Source: JAHFUI01 sp039931615 (GTDB lineage: Bacteria > Acidobacteriota > Vicinamibacteria > Vicinamibacterales > CAVVIG01). Taken from it: a stretch of DNA of 64,000 bases. The stretch spans positions 26,300 through 90,299 of the forward strand of contig JBDTRR010000018.1 of assembly GCA_039931615.1 (NCBI GenBank), read 5' to 3'. Below the pieces are notes generated by a model. The model was not told the DNA's origin. It was given only the letters and a program-made list of their open reading frames with translations, and searched no databases. Below are positions 35,434 through 43,485 of the stretch, in pieces. Numbering within the stretch: the first letter of the stretch is position 1; each line of letters starts with the position of its first letter. Both the position numbers and the translations under genes were made by a program.

Positions 35434-36039
35434 GTGAGCGCCGGCGGCATCATCCTGTGCGGCGGGAAGTCGACGCGGATGGGCTCGCCGAAGGCGTGGC
35501 TGCCGTTCGGCCCGGAGACGATGCTGCAGCGCGTGGTCCGGCTGCTCGGCACCGTCGTCTCGCCGCTGGTCGCCGTCGCCGCGCCGGAGCAGGCGCTGCC
35601 CGGGTTGCCGGCGGAGGTGATCGTGACCCGCGACGAGCGCGAGGGCCGCGGCCCCCTGGAGGGCCTGCGAGCGGGTTTGAAGGCGCTGCCCGCGGCGTCC
35701 GACATCGCCTACGTCACGAGCTGCGACGTCCCGCTGCTCGTGCCGGCTTTCGTGCGGCAGATGATTGCGCTGCTGACCGATCACGACATCGCGGTGATGG
35801 AGATCGACGGCTTTCCCCATCCGCTGTCGGCCGTCTACCGGCGCGGCCTGCTCCCGCAGGTCGAAGATCTGCTGGCGCACGATCGCCTGCGGCCGGTGTT
35901 CCTCTTCGACGCGGTGCGGACCCGCCGCGTCCAGCCGGCGGAGATGATCGCGGCCGATCCCGGCCTGCAGACGCTGCGCAACCTCAATACCCGGGAGGAC
36001 TATCTGGAGGCGCTCACGATCGCGGGGCTGAGCGGCTGA
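35434..36039 (+). CDS. mobA: Molybdenum cofactor guanylyltransferase MobA
   Basis: A 201-residue nucleotidyltransferase. The N-terminal SAGGIILCGGKSTRMGSPKAWLPFG is the MobA signature for GTP binding; ASDIAYVTSCDVPLLVPAFV (about 90-110) holds the metal-binding Asp, and NLNTREDYLEAL is the typical C-terminus. It attaches GMP to Mo/W-molybdopterin, giving the bis-MGD cofactor needed by the Fwd and formate dehydrogenase proteins encoded here. The GTG at 35434 is chosen because the family starts here. It lies on the + strand inside the otherwise minus-strand fwd cluster, divergent from fwdC by 32 bp. Confidence 0.9.
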   Translation: MSAGGIILCGGKSTRMGSPKAWLPFGPETMLQRVVRLLGTVVSPLVAVAAPEQALPGLPAEVIVTRDEREGRGPLEGLRAGLKALPAASDIAYVTSCDVPLLVPAFVRQMIALLTDHDIAVMEIDGFPHPLSAVYRRGLLPQVEDLLAHDRLRPVFLFDAVRTRRVQPAEMIAADPGLQTLRNLNTREDYLEALTIAGLSG

Positions 36040-36044
36040 CCGCT

Positions 36045-36076
36045 CAATTCACAATTGACGATTCACAATTTACAAG
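36045..36076. terminator. AT-rich repeat at the mobA/fwdA convergent junction
   Basis: CAATTCACAATTGACGATTCACAATTTACAAG-type sequence lies between stop codons only 45 bp apart. It shares the TTCACAATT units with the elements at 20947 and 23655. Confidence 0.55.
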
Positions 36077-36084
36077 CCGTCTCG

Positions 36085-37749
36085 TCAGGCGAGGCAGGCG
36101 ACCAGCTCCGGATCGTGCAGGTAATCGAGCGGGACCGGGTAGTTGCGGAAGCGGACCGAATAGTACTTCTCGAACCACGCGCTGATGTCGGTCTCGATGC
36201 TGACGTCGTATTCAGGCGCGACGTACAGCAGTTTGCCGTTCGCCGGCTCGCGGACCTCGCCCTGCTCGACGATCACCACGCCGCCCTTGATGACGACGCG
36301 CGGCAGCTCGAACATCGTCCGCTTGTCGTCGTTCGGCGTGTAGAGGGTGATGTCGGCGTCGGCCCCCGGCCCGAGATGGCCCTTGTTGGCCAGGCCGAGA
36401 ATCCTGGCCGGGCCGCTGCGCGTGATGATGCAGATTTCGTACAGGCTGTATTCCCGCGTCAGCCCGGAGAGCGAGCACCGTTCCAGCACCGCCGGGTGGA
36501 CGAGCTTGAGCATCTCTTCGCGATAGGTGCGGTCCATCAACAGCTGGACGATCTGCGGGTAGGCGAGGAACGATCCGCCGTTCGGATGGTCGGTGCTCAT
36601 CACCACCCGCCACGGATCCTTGGCCAGCAGATACCATTCCAGCCCGATCGCCCATTGCAGGGAATGCACCAGGCTGGTGTTCTTGTACTCGATCGGCGCG
36701 ATGCCGCAGCCCGACTCCATCTCGGTGTCGGATGAGAACCACTTGCTCTTGAAGGCGTTGCTCAGGTAGTAGCCGAGCGGCCCGTCAGCGGTCATGGTGG
36801 TCGTTTCGCCGAACATCACCTGGCCGACGTCGACCGTCAAATTGGGATGGCTGTCGACGTACTCGACCAGCTCGGGCACCTTGCTGTTGAACGTGTTCTC
36901 GTCCGCCTCGCCGCCGCCGTAGCTGTGGAACTGGATATGCGACAGATGGCCGCGGGAGTCGCCCAGCGTCTTCATCGTCTCGAGCGTCGTCCGCCAGTTG
37001 CCGGGCATGCCGAGATTGTTGGCGTGGATGTGCACCGAGTGGGGCAGCCGCAGTTCGTCGACGGCGCGTGCCACCTGTTCGATGATCTGCCGGGGTGTGA
37101 CGCCGAAATGGGCGACGTTCTCGTCCAGGCCGTGGACGTTGCCGCTCGGCAGCTGCTTCCACGTCTCGACGCCGCCGGGGTTGACCAGCTTCGGGGTATA
37201 GCCCTTGGCCGCGCCGAGCAGCCAGGCGATGAACATCCGCAGCCGCTCCGGCTCGTTGCGCTGGACCGACTCCATCACGAAGTGGTTGTTGCCCATCAGG
37301 ACGAAGAACCCCTTGTCGATGCACGGGGTGTCTTCGAACTCTTCGTGGACGTGCCGGGCGGCCAGCGGCGGAATCGCGGCGTCGAAGGCGGTCGTGTAGC
37401 CCATGCCGGCGTACTTGTAACCGGTGGCGAACGTGCTCGGGACGCTGCCCATCGTGCCGCCGCGGGTGTTGGCCGTCCGCATGACCTTCTCGGCCTTGCG
37501 CTTCTGTTCCGGCCGCATCTTGCGCGCGGCGTTGACCTTGGGCCCGGCGATGTGACAGTGCATGTCGACGCCGCCGGGCATCACCACCAGGCCGTCGGCG
37601 TCGAGCGTGCGGTCCGCCAGGACGTCGGGATCCGACGGCGCGTCGACAATCTTCCCGTCGCGAATCCAGAGATCGCGGCGTTCGCCGTCGATGCCGTGGA
37701 CCGGATCGTAGACGGTGCCGCCGGCGATCTTGAAGAGTCCGCTGCTCAT
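36085..37749 (-). CDS. fwdA: Formylmethanofuran dehydrogenase subunit A homologue (amidohydrolase)
   Basis: A 554-residue amidohydrolase-fold protein. Metal-site candidates are intact: GGVDMHCHIAG (HxH near residue 63), a Lys in the PKLVNPGGVETWK region that could be the carboxylated bridge, HIHANNLG, HIQFHSYGGGEAD, and STDHPNGG with the catalytic Asp. In archaeal FwdA this dinuclear zinc site hydrolyses formyl-methanofuran to formate and methanofuran (or the reverse), and in methylotroph FhcA it releases formate. It is downstream of fwdB (25 nt) in the order moaD-aor-fwdD-fwdB-fwdA. Length matches the family. The furan cofactor used here is unknown. Confidence 0.9.
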   Translation of the reverse strand: MSSGLFKIAGGTVYDPVHGIDGERRDLWIRDGKIVDAPSDPDVLADRTLDADGLVVMPGGVDMHCHIAGPKVNAARKMRPEQKRKAEKVMRTANTRGGTMGSVPSTFATGYKYAGMGYTTAFDAAIPPLAARHVHEEFEDTPCIDKGFFVLMGNNHFVMESVQRNEPERLRMFIAWLLGAAKGYTPKLVNPGGVETWKQLPSGNVHGLDENVAHFGVTPRQIIEQVARAVDELRLPHSVHIHANNLGMPGNWRTTLETMKTLGDSRGHLSHIQFHSYGGGEADENTFNSKVPELVEYVDSHPNLTVDVGQVMFGETTTMTADGPLGYYLSNAFKSKWFSSDTEMESGCGIAPIEYKNTSLVHSLQWAIGLEWYLLAKDPWRVVMSTDHPNGGSFLAYPQIVQLLMDRTYREEMLKLVHPAVLERCSLSGLTREYSLYEICIITRSGPARILGLANKGHLGPGADADITLYTPNDDKRTMFELPRVVIKGGVVIVEQGEVREPANGKLLYVAPEYDVSIETDISAWFEKYYSVRFRNYPVPLDYLHDPELVACLA

Positions 37750-37774
37750 GATGCCAACGGCATCGCTCGCCCCG

Positions 37775-39103
37775 TCACTGCCTCAGCTCGGTGACCCGGC
37801 GCTGGATCGCGGACAGGACGTCGAAGTCGCTCGGATGGTGCGAAGGAAATGCCGGCCGGAGGTAAATCGGGACGTCGTCCATGCGATAGACCGTGCCCGG
37901 CACGTTGATCCCGTAGGTCGCCGTGGTGAACACCACCGTCGCCGCCCGGGTCGTCGGCGTGTCCTTGGGATCGAGGGCGATGAAGGGAATCGACTGCAGG
38001 CGCTCGCGGGCCGGCTGACTGAAGTTGGCGATCGGGTCGCACGCCACGATCAGCGCGGCGTCGGCTTCGCCCCGGGCGAGGGTATCGGACGTGGTGTATT
38101 CGCCGGGGTTGAACCGCGGGTAGCCGCGCGACATGTTGACGCCGAACGGATAGCCGGTCTGCCAGGAGACGACGTTGTCGGCGCCGGTGACGTTGCCGTG
38201 GCCGCGCATCGGCTTGACCACGAACCGGGTGTGCGCGTTCATGTCGCGCGCCAGGGAGAGCAGCGCCTCGCTGTTGAGATGCTTGCCGCGGGTCATCGTC
38301 AGCCCCATGCCGAACAGGATGACGCCGAACTTGGCCGCCTTCATCCGATCCATCAGGTCCTGCCAGCGCGCCAGCTCGATGCCGGTGTCTTTCTGCACCT
38401 GCTGGGGATCGACGTCGATGCCCTTGGCCAGCGCGCGCAGCGTCCACAGCGCCTCGAAATCACTGCGCGGCTTGATCTGGAAGAACAGGTCCATCGCCTT
38501 GGCGGTCTTGGTCCGGCGAACGTCGACGCCGACGGCGGTGCGGTCCTTGCGGCCGTTCGGCACGAACATGCCCTTCGGCATCAGGCTGTACTTGGTGAAG
38601 TGGCGGGGATGGCTTTCCGCCGGGTTGCCGCCCCAGAAGATAATCAGGTCGCCGCGATTGGCCACTTCGCCGAGGGTGCAGGTGACCTCGCCGACGCCTT
38701 GAAACGCCATGCCGGACGGTCCGTGGCAGACGCTTGTCGTCGTGTCGACAGTCCCGCCGATCGTGTCGCCGATGCCGACCGCCACGCGCTGCGCTTCCGA
38801 GGTGGTATCGCTCAGCCCGTAGATGATCGGATACCGCGCCTCGGTCAGGATGCGGGCGGCCCGTTCGACTCCTTCAGCGACCGAGGCGGGCTGGCCTTCG
38901 ATCAGGCAGCTCGGACGATCGTCGGCATGATGGTTGAGAAACCACGACTTGCCGAGCACGCAGGCCCGCTTGGCTTCGACGATGTGGTTGTCCTTGACGG
39001 TGATATCGATGTCATCGCAGACGCAGCCGCAGAAGGTGCAGGTGGAGTCCTCGATGACGGTCACGGACGGGTCGACCGGCTTGGCGACGGTAGCAGTGCT
39101 CAT
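37775..39103 (-). CDS. fwdB: Formylmethanofuran dehydrogenase subunit B homologue (Mo/W subunit)
   Basis: A 442-residue molybdopterin oxidoreductase. The N-terminal CTFCGCVCDDI and RACVLG supply four cysteines for a [4Fe-4S] cluster, and TSVCHGPSG (about residue 124) carries the cysteine that ligates Mo or W in archaeal FwdB. WGGNPAESHPRHF and the central pterin-binding segments are present. It would reduce CO2 to formate or oxidise formate at a bis-pterin metal centre. In the methylotroph Fhc complex the FhcB subunit is reported to have lost these sites, so their retention suggests a redox-active enzyme. The start is 6 nt after the fwdD stop; the C-terminal domain is supplied by FwdD. Confidence 0.9.
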   Translation of the reverse strand: MSTATVAKPVDPSVTVIEDSTCTFCGCVCDDIDITVKDNHIVEAKRACVLGKSWFLNHHADDRPSCLIEGQPASVAEGVERAARILTEARYPIIYGLSDTTSEAQRVAVGIGDTIGGTVDTTTSVCHGPSGMAFQGVGEVTCTLGEVANRGDLIIFWGGNPAESHPRHFTKYSLMPKGMFVPNGRKDRTAVGVDVRRTKTAKAMDLFFQIKPRSDFEALWTLRALAKGIDVDPQQVQKDTGIELARWQDLMDRMKAAKFGVILFGMGLTMTRGKHLNSEALLSLARDMNAHTRFVVKPMRGHGNVTGADNVVSWQTGYPFGVNMSRGYPRFNPGEYTTSDTLARGEADAALIVACDPIANFSQPARERLQSIPFIALDPKDTPTTRAATVVFTTATYGINVPGTVYRMDDVPIYLRPAFPSHHPSDFDVLSAIQRRVTELRQ

Positions 39104-39109
39104 AACTCC

Positions 39110-39457
39110 CTAACCCAGCTTTTCCATGGTGACGTCGAATCCCTTGCTCGTCGGCATGCCCGACCCGTGCGTGTCGCCGTCCATCAGCTGGCTGGACAGA
39201 TCGCCGTAGGCGATGAACAGCAGGCCCGGCGGCAGTTCGTCGCCGGCGGCCGCGGCGACGGCGACGTCGACCCGGCGTCCGCTCTCGGTCGTGATCCGGA
39301 CCCGGTCGCCGTTGACCAGCCCCAGCCGCTTCATATCCGCCGGCGCGACCTGCAAGGTCGTGATTTCGTGCTGATATCCGTCGCCGAACTTCCCTTCGCT
39401 GATCCCGCAGCCCTGCTTGCTGGTTCGGCCGGGGATCAGGATAAACGTCTCCATCAT
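39110..39457 (-). CDS. fwdD: Formylmethanofuran dehydrogenase subunit D homologue
   Basis: A 115-residue molybdopterin-dinucleotide-binding domain: ETFILIPGRTSKQGCGISEGKFGDGYQHEITTLQVAPADMKRLGLVNGDRVRI, then LPPGLLFIAYGDLSSQLMDGDTHGSGMPTSKGFDV. It corresponds to the fourth domain of DMSO-reductase-family proteins and to archaeal FwdD, which completes the cofactor pocket of FwdB. As I know it, FwdD is absent from the bacterial Fhc complex. The first codons could be GTG 39463 or ATG 39457/39454; I use 39457. It lies between the AOR gene (42 nt) and fwdB (6 nt). Confidence 0.85.
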   Translation of the reverse strand: MMETFILIPGRTSKQGCGISEGKFGDGYQHEITTLQVAPADMKRLGLVNGDRVRITTESGRRVDVAVAAAAGDELPPGLLFIAYGDLSSQLMDGDTHGSGMPTSKGFDVTMEKLG

Positions 39458-39499
39458 AGGCACTTCAGTCCGGTCGATGGTACATGAAGCCCGACGGCG

Positions 39500-41242
39500 T
39501 TACCAGCCGCGCTGGCGATGGTACTCGGCGACCAGCAGCCCGAGCTGCTCGCGGCTGAGGGCGGCCGCCGGATCGCTCGGCAGCGGGGTGTTGAGAAACC
39601 GCTCGGGCAGCGTGTCCTCCTCCAGCGTCCAGCCGGCCAGCAGATTGAACTGGCGCTTGATGCCGACGATCCGCCGCGCCGTGTCGTGCAGTTCGTCCGC
39701 CGTCGTGTCCCAGCCGGTCACCCGCCGCAGCATGTCCGCCGCTTCAGTGTAGAAGTCCTCGAACACCCCGCGCAGGAACTTGCAGATGATCATCGAGTCC
39801 ATCAGCGCGGCCTTGTCCTCGGTCTCGATCGCATGGTGAACCGCATCCAGCGTCACGTGGCGGCGATCGACCTTCTCCGAGAAGTCCACCTCGTAGGCGC
39901 CGCTCCGGTTGTGGTCGGCGCCGCGTGAGCCGACCGCGAAGCCGAGCGCCATGGTCTGCAGGGCGCGCGGCTCGTAGCCGGGAATCTCCAGGCCCTTGAC
40001 CTGCGGCGCGAACGCGATGCTGTGGTGCCCGATGGCTTCCGCTGCCCGCCGGCTGCCCTCGGCCAGCAGCTCGCCGATGCCCTGGCGGCGGCCGATCAGC
40101 TCGATCGCACGGAGCATGGCGTCGCCGCTCCCGAAGGTGAGCCATGGCTCGTCCAGCCAGCCGCGCTCGACGCACTCCATGGCGAAGGCGATCGTGCCGC
40201 CGGCGCTGATCGTGTCGAGGCCGAGCTCGTCGCACAGCCGGGCGGCGCGGAGCACCGCATCCGGATCGCTGACGCCGCACAGCGACCCGAGCGCAAACAG
40301 GCTCTCGTATTCGAGACGGACGCCGTTCTCGTCGCCGATCGAGTAGATGTGCTCGCAGCCGATCGTGCAGGCGACGCAGCTGGCGCGGGTCCGCGTGTGG
40401 GTGGTGCGGATCTGCTCCGGGGAGATGCTGGCGGAACCCTCGAATGTGCCGCTCTGGAAGTTGCGTGTCGGCAGTGCCCCGAGGCGATTGAACGTCAGCA
40501 GGTTGGTCGCCGTTCCCAGTTCGCGGTACTTGGCGGTGGCCGGGCCGAACGACCGTTTCGACAGGTCCCGGCTCAGCTCGGTCAGCTCGCGCGGGTGCGC
40601 CCATTCGGCGCGCTGGGTGCCGCGGACGGCGATCGCCTTGATGTTCTTGCTGCCGAGCACGGCGCCGCTGCCGCCGCGGCCGGCGTGGCGGCCGTCGTGC
40701 GAGATCGTGGCGTAGCGGACCCCACACTCACCGGCCGGCCCGATCGAGGCGACCTGATAGTCGGCGCCGAGCCGGGCTTTCAGCGTCGATTCAGTCACCT
40801 GGCAGATGGCGCCGCGAAGGTCCTCGGCCGCTTCCAGCCGAACCTGCCCATCGTCGACGATCAACGCCGACAGCTCCGCCGCCCGGCCGACGATGACGAT
40901 GGCGTCGCAGCCGCAGCGCTTGCCGGCAATGGCGAAGCCGCTGCTGGCGAGTGAATCGTTGATCCGGTCGGTCAGCGGGCTCTTGCTCACGACGGCAAAC
41001 TTCGCCGACGTCGTCAGCGGACTGCCGACCAGTGGGCTGAACGCGAACACGAGGGGAGACTCGGGCGCCATCGCGTCGGCCCGCGGGTCGCCTTCTTCAA
41101 GCAGCAGCCAGGCGCCGAGTCCACTGCCGCCGAGATACTGCCGCAGCACGGCTTCCGGCAGCGGCACGCGTTTGACGCTGCCCTGGGCGGCGTCGATGCG
41201 GAGATAGCAGCCGTGGTAGCCGAATGGTGCGGGATTGGACAT
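39500..41242 (-). CDS. Aldehyde:ferredoxin oxidoreductase family protein (tungsten enzyme)
   Basis: A 580-residue AOR-family protein. The N-terminal half has LRIDAAQGSVKRVPLPEAVLRQYLGGSGLGAWLL and GRGGSGAVLGSKNIKAIAVRGT (about 186-207) for bis-pterin binding. CVACTIGC (about 287-294) and a late Cys in MIICKFLRG (about 485) are the [4Fe-4S] ligands; QTMALGFAVGSRGADHNRSGAYEVDF is the usual region beside the active site. Characterised members use tungsten to oxidise aldehydes to acids or to reduce acids with ferredoxin. It is cotranscribed with a MoaD-like carrier (6 nt) and the fwdDBA genes, which is unusual and suggests a shared electron or substrate link. Confidence 0.9.
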   Translation of the reverse strand: MSNPAPFGYHGCYLRIDAAQGSVKRVPLPEAVLRQYLGGSGLGAWLLLEEGDPRADAMAPESPLVFAFSPLVGSPLTTSAKFAVVSKSPLTDRINDSLASSGFAIAGKRCGCDAIVIVGRAAELSALIVDDGQVRLEAAEDLRGAICQVTESTLKARLGADYQVASIGPAGECGVRYATISHDGRHAGRGGSGAVLGSKNIKAIAVRGTQRAEWAHPRELTELSRDLSKRSFGPATAKYRELGTATNLLTFNRLGALPTRNFQSGTFEGSASISPEQIRTTHTRTRASCVACTIGCEHIYSIGDENGVRLEYESLFALGSLCGVSDPDAVLRAARLCDELGLDTISAGGTIAFAMECVERGWLDEPWLTFGSGDAMLRAIELIGRRQGIGELLAEGSRRAAEAIGHHSIAFAPQVKGLEIPGYEPRALQTMALGFAVGSRGADHNRSGAYEVDFSEKVDRRHVTLDAVHHAIETEDKAALMDSMIICKFLRGVFEDFYTEAADMLRRVTGWDTTADELHDTARRIVGIKRQFNLLAGWTLEEDTLPERFLNTPLPSDPAAALSREQLGLLVAEYHRQRGW

Positions 41243-41248
41243 GGGCCG

Positions 41249-41503
41249 TCACCCGCCCGCGTCGGCGGACAGGATCAGGACCGAGTCGCCGCTGCTGAGG
41301 TGGGTGGCGGGGTCGCTGATGAACCGGTCGCCGTTCAGGTTGGCGACGACCGACGCCGGCAGACGGTCGGCGGTGATGAGCTCGCCAAGCGGCGGAAATC
41401 GAGCCGCCAGCGCCACCAGCAGCTCGCCCAGGGTGGCCGCCTGCAGCTCGAGCTCGGAGACGCCGGCCCGCTCACGCGGCACACCCAGGAGTTCAACACG
41501 CAT
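41249..41503 (-). CDS. MoaD/ThiS-family sulfur-carrier protein
   Basis: An 84-residue beta-grasp protein ending in the Gly-Gly that is adenylated and thiocarboxylated (VLILSADAGG). MRVELLGVPRERAG and LGELLVALAARFPPL fit MoaD. MoaD-like proteins donate sulfur for the molybdopterin dithiolene, and a dedicated copy next to an AOR gene is common for tungsten-pterin enzymes. It is the first gene of the moaD-aor-fwdD-fwdB-fwdA run and is divergent from the NuoEF-like gene, with a repeat-filled gap between. Confidence 0.82.
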   Translation of the reverse strand: MRVELLGVPRERAGVSELELQAATLGELLVALAARFPPLGELITADRLPASVVANLNGDRFISDPATHLSSGDSVLILSADAGG

Positions 41504-41588
41504 GGTCTCTCCAGTGTACTAGGTCGCCACTGGGAACGGACACAGTGTGCCCTGCGGGACAGGTCGACTTCGGGCCGCACGCCCCCTC

Positions 41589-41651
41589 GTACGTGGGATC
41601 CGGCTTCAGCCGGATTGCTCCGTAGTCCGACTAAAGTCGGACGCCACGTAC
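41589..41651. repeat. Double-hairpin palindromic repeat
   Basis: Ends GTACGTGG (41589) and CCACGTAC (41644-41651); inner hairpins ATCCGGCTTCAGCCGGAT and GTCCGACTAAAGTCGGAC. It occupies the divergent gap between the moaD-like and NuoEF-like genes. Confidence 0.8.
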
Positions 41652-41694
41652 TCCACGCACGGTCCGGCTGAAGAAGCGCCACATACTCCGTGTA

Positions 41695-41718
41695 GGGGAC
41701 GGTCTTCAAACCGTCCCC
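41695..41718. repeat. GC-rich hairpin, sister of 22593-22614
   Basis: GGGGACGGT (41695-41703) and ACCGTCCCC (41710-41718) with the loop CTTCAA, preceded by TGTA and followed by GCGG as in the copy at 22593. Confidence 0.6.
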
Positions 41719-41759
41719 GCGGCGATCCGAGACGACGATGGGAATAGAATAACGAGGAG

Positions 41760-43475
41760 ATGCCGAGGAACAAGCAGGGGCTGAAGCGGGCTCGCGGGGC
41801 TCCGAAAGGGCGGTGGGTCGAGCCTGATGCGCGCGCAGAGGTGCTCGCCCTGCTCGGGGATCGCCCGCGCCGGCGGGACCTGCTGATCGAGCATCTGCAC
41901 TTGATTCAGGATCGCTATCACTGTCTTGCGGCGCGCCATCTGGTGGCTCTCGCGGCGGAAATGAAGCTGGCGATGGCCGAAGTCTACGAGGTGGCGACCT
42001 TCTACCACCATTTCGACGTGGTCAAGGAAGGCGAGGAGCCGCCGCCGGCGATTACGGTGCGGGTCTGCGATTCCATCGCCTGCGACATGGCGGGATCGCA
42101 CCAGCTGCTGGCGGCGCTTCCGGGACGGCTCGGCCCCGGCGTCCGCGTCCTGCACGCCCCCTGCGTCGGCCGCTGCGAGACCGCGCCGGTCGCGGTCGTC
42201 GGGCAGAACCCGGTGCCGTACGCCGATGCCGACAAGGTCGCGGCGCTCGTCGAGGCCGGCGCCGTCGAGCACCCGCCGCGGCACGCCGCCGCGTCGCATC
42301 CGCATCTCGAGATCGTCACGCCGGGCCATCTCGACTATGCCGGCTATCGGGCCAGGGGTGGCTATCAGCTGGCGATCTCCTGCGTCGACGGTGCAACGCA
42401 CCGCGACCAGGTCATCGCCGCGATGAACGACGCCGGACTGCGCGGTCTCGGCGGGGCCGGCTTTCCCGCCGGCCGCAAGTGGCAGGCGGTGGCCGCCGGC
42501 GCCGCGCCGCGGCTGATGGCGATCAACATCGACGAGGGCGAGCCCGGCACCTTCAAGGACCGCCACTACCTCGAGCGCGATCCCCACCGCTTTCTGGAAG
42601 GCGCGCTGGTCGCCGCCTCGACGGTCGGCATCGCCGCGATCTACATCTATCTGCGCGACGAGTATCACGGCTGCCGGGCGATCCTCGAACGCGAAATCGC
42701 CGCCCTGCAGGCCGATCCGCCGTGCCCGATTCCGCCGATCCACCTGCGCCGCGGCGCCGGCGCCTACATCTGCGGTGAAGAGTCCGCGATGATTGAATCG
42801 ATCGAGGGGAAGCGGGGAGAGCCTCGCCTGCGCCCGCCCTACGTGGCGCAGGTCGGCCTGTTCAACCGGCCCACCCTCGAGCACAACATGGAGACCCTGC
42901 ACTGGGTGCGCGACATCCTGGAACGGGGCCCGGACTGGTTCGCCGGCCAGGGCCGGCACGGACGAAAAGGGCTGCGATCGTTCTCGGTGAGCGGCCGCGT
43001 CAAGAACCCCGGCGTCCATCTGGCGCCGGCCGGGGTCACCGTGACCGAGCTGATCGAAGAGTTCTGCGGCGGCATGCTCGATGGTCACGTCTTCTACGGC
43101 TACCTGCCCGGCGGGGCGTCGGGCGGGATCCTGCCGGCGTCGATGGCCGATATCCCGCTCGATTTCGACACCCTCAACCAGCATGGCTGTTTCATTGGAT
43201 CGGCCGCCCTGGTCGTCCTGTCGGAGCAGGATCGGGCCTCGGATGCGGCCCGCAACCTGATGAAGTTCTTTTCCGAGGAGTCGTGCGGCCAGTGCACGCC
43301 CTGCCGCGTCGGAACAGCGAAGGCGCTGACGCTGATGCAGCGGCCGAACTGGGATCAGCCGCTGCTGAAGGAGCTGTCGCAGGCGATGGTGGACGCGTCG
43401 ATCTGCGGGCTCGGCCAGGCGGCGCCGAATCCGGTGCTCTCGGTCATCAAGTACTTTCCGCAGGAGATCACGTGA
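41760..43475 (+). CDS. NuoE-NuoF fusion, NAD-linked formate dehydrogenase beta/gamma subunit
   Basis: A 571-residue fusion. The N-terminal 165 residues are NuoE/FdsG-like with [2Fe-2S] cysteines in RVCDSIACDMAG and CVGRCETAP. The rest is NuoF/FdsB-like: GLRGLGGAGFPAGRKW and NIDEGEPGTFKDRHYLERDPH bind FMN/NADH, GAGAYICGEESAMIESIEGKRGEPR continues the fold, and ESCGQCTPCRVGT plus CGLGQAAP hold the [4Fe-4S] cluster. It should pass electrons between NAD+ and the formate dehydrogenase encoded 10 nt downstream. A GAGGAG site precedes the ATG. No hydrogenase large subunit is present, so formate dehydrogenase rather than hydrogenase diaphorase is the better reading. Confidence 0.88.
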   Translation: MPRNKQGLKRARGAPKGRWVEPDARAEVLALLGDRPRRRDLLIEHLHLIQDRYHCLAARHLVALAAEMKLAMAEVYEVATFYHHFDVVKEGEEPPPAITVRVCDSIACDMAGSHQLLAALPGRLGPGVRVLHAPCVGRCETAPVAVVGQNPVPYADADKVAALVEAGAVEHPPRHAAASHPHLEIVTPGHLDYAGYRARGGYQLAISCVDGATHRDQVIAAMNDAGLRGLGGAGFPAGRKWQAVAAGAAPRLMAINIDEGEPGTFKDRHYLERDPHRFLEGALVAASTVGIAAIYIYLRDEYHGCRAILEREIAALQADPPCPIPPIHLRRGAGAYICGEESAMIESIEGKRGEPRLRPPYVAQVGLFNRPTLEHNMETLHWVRDILERGPDWFAGQGRHGRKGLRSFSVSGRVKNPGVHLAPAGVTVTELIEEFCGGMLDGHVFYGYLPGGASGGILPASMADIPLDFDTLNQHGCFIGSAALVVLSEQDRASDAARNLMKFFSEESCGQCTPCRVGTAKALTLMQRPNWDQPLLKELSQAMVDASICGLGQAAPNPVLSVIKYFPQEIT

Positions 43476-43485
43476 GGGGGGCCCC

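Noticed and set aside
41760..43475. NiFe-hydrogenase diaphorase (HoxF-like) assignment
   Set aside because: No hydrogenase small or large subunit is nearby, and a formate dehydrogenase alpha gene follows after 10 nt.
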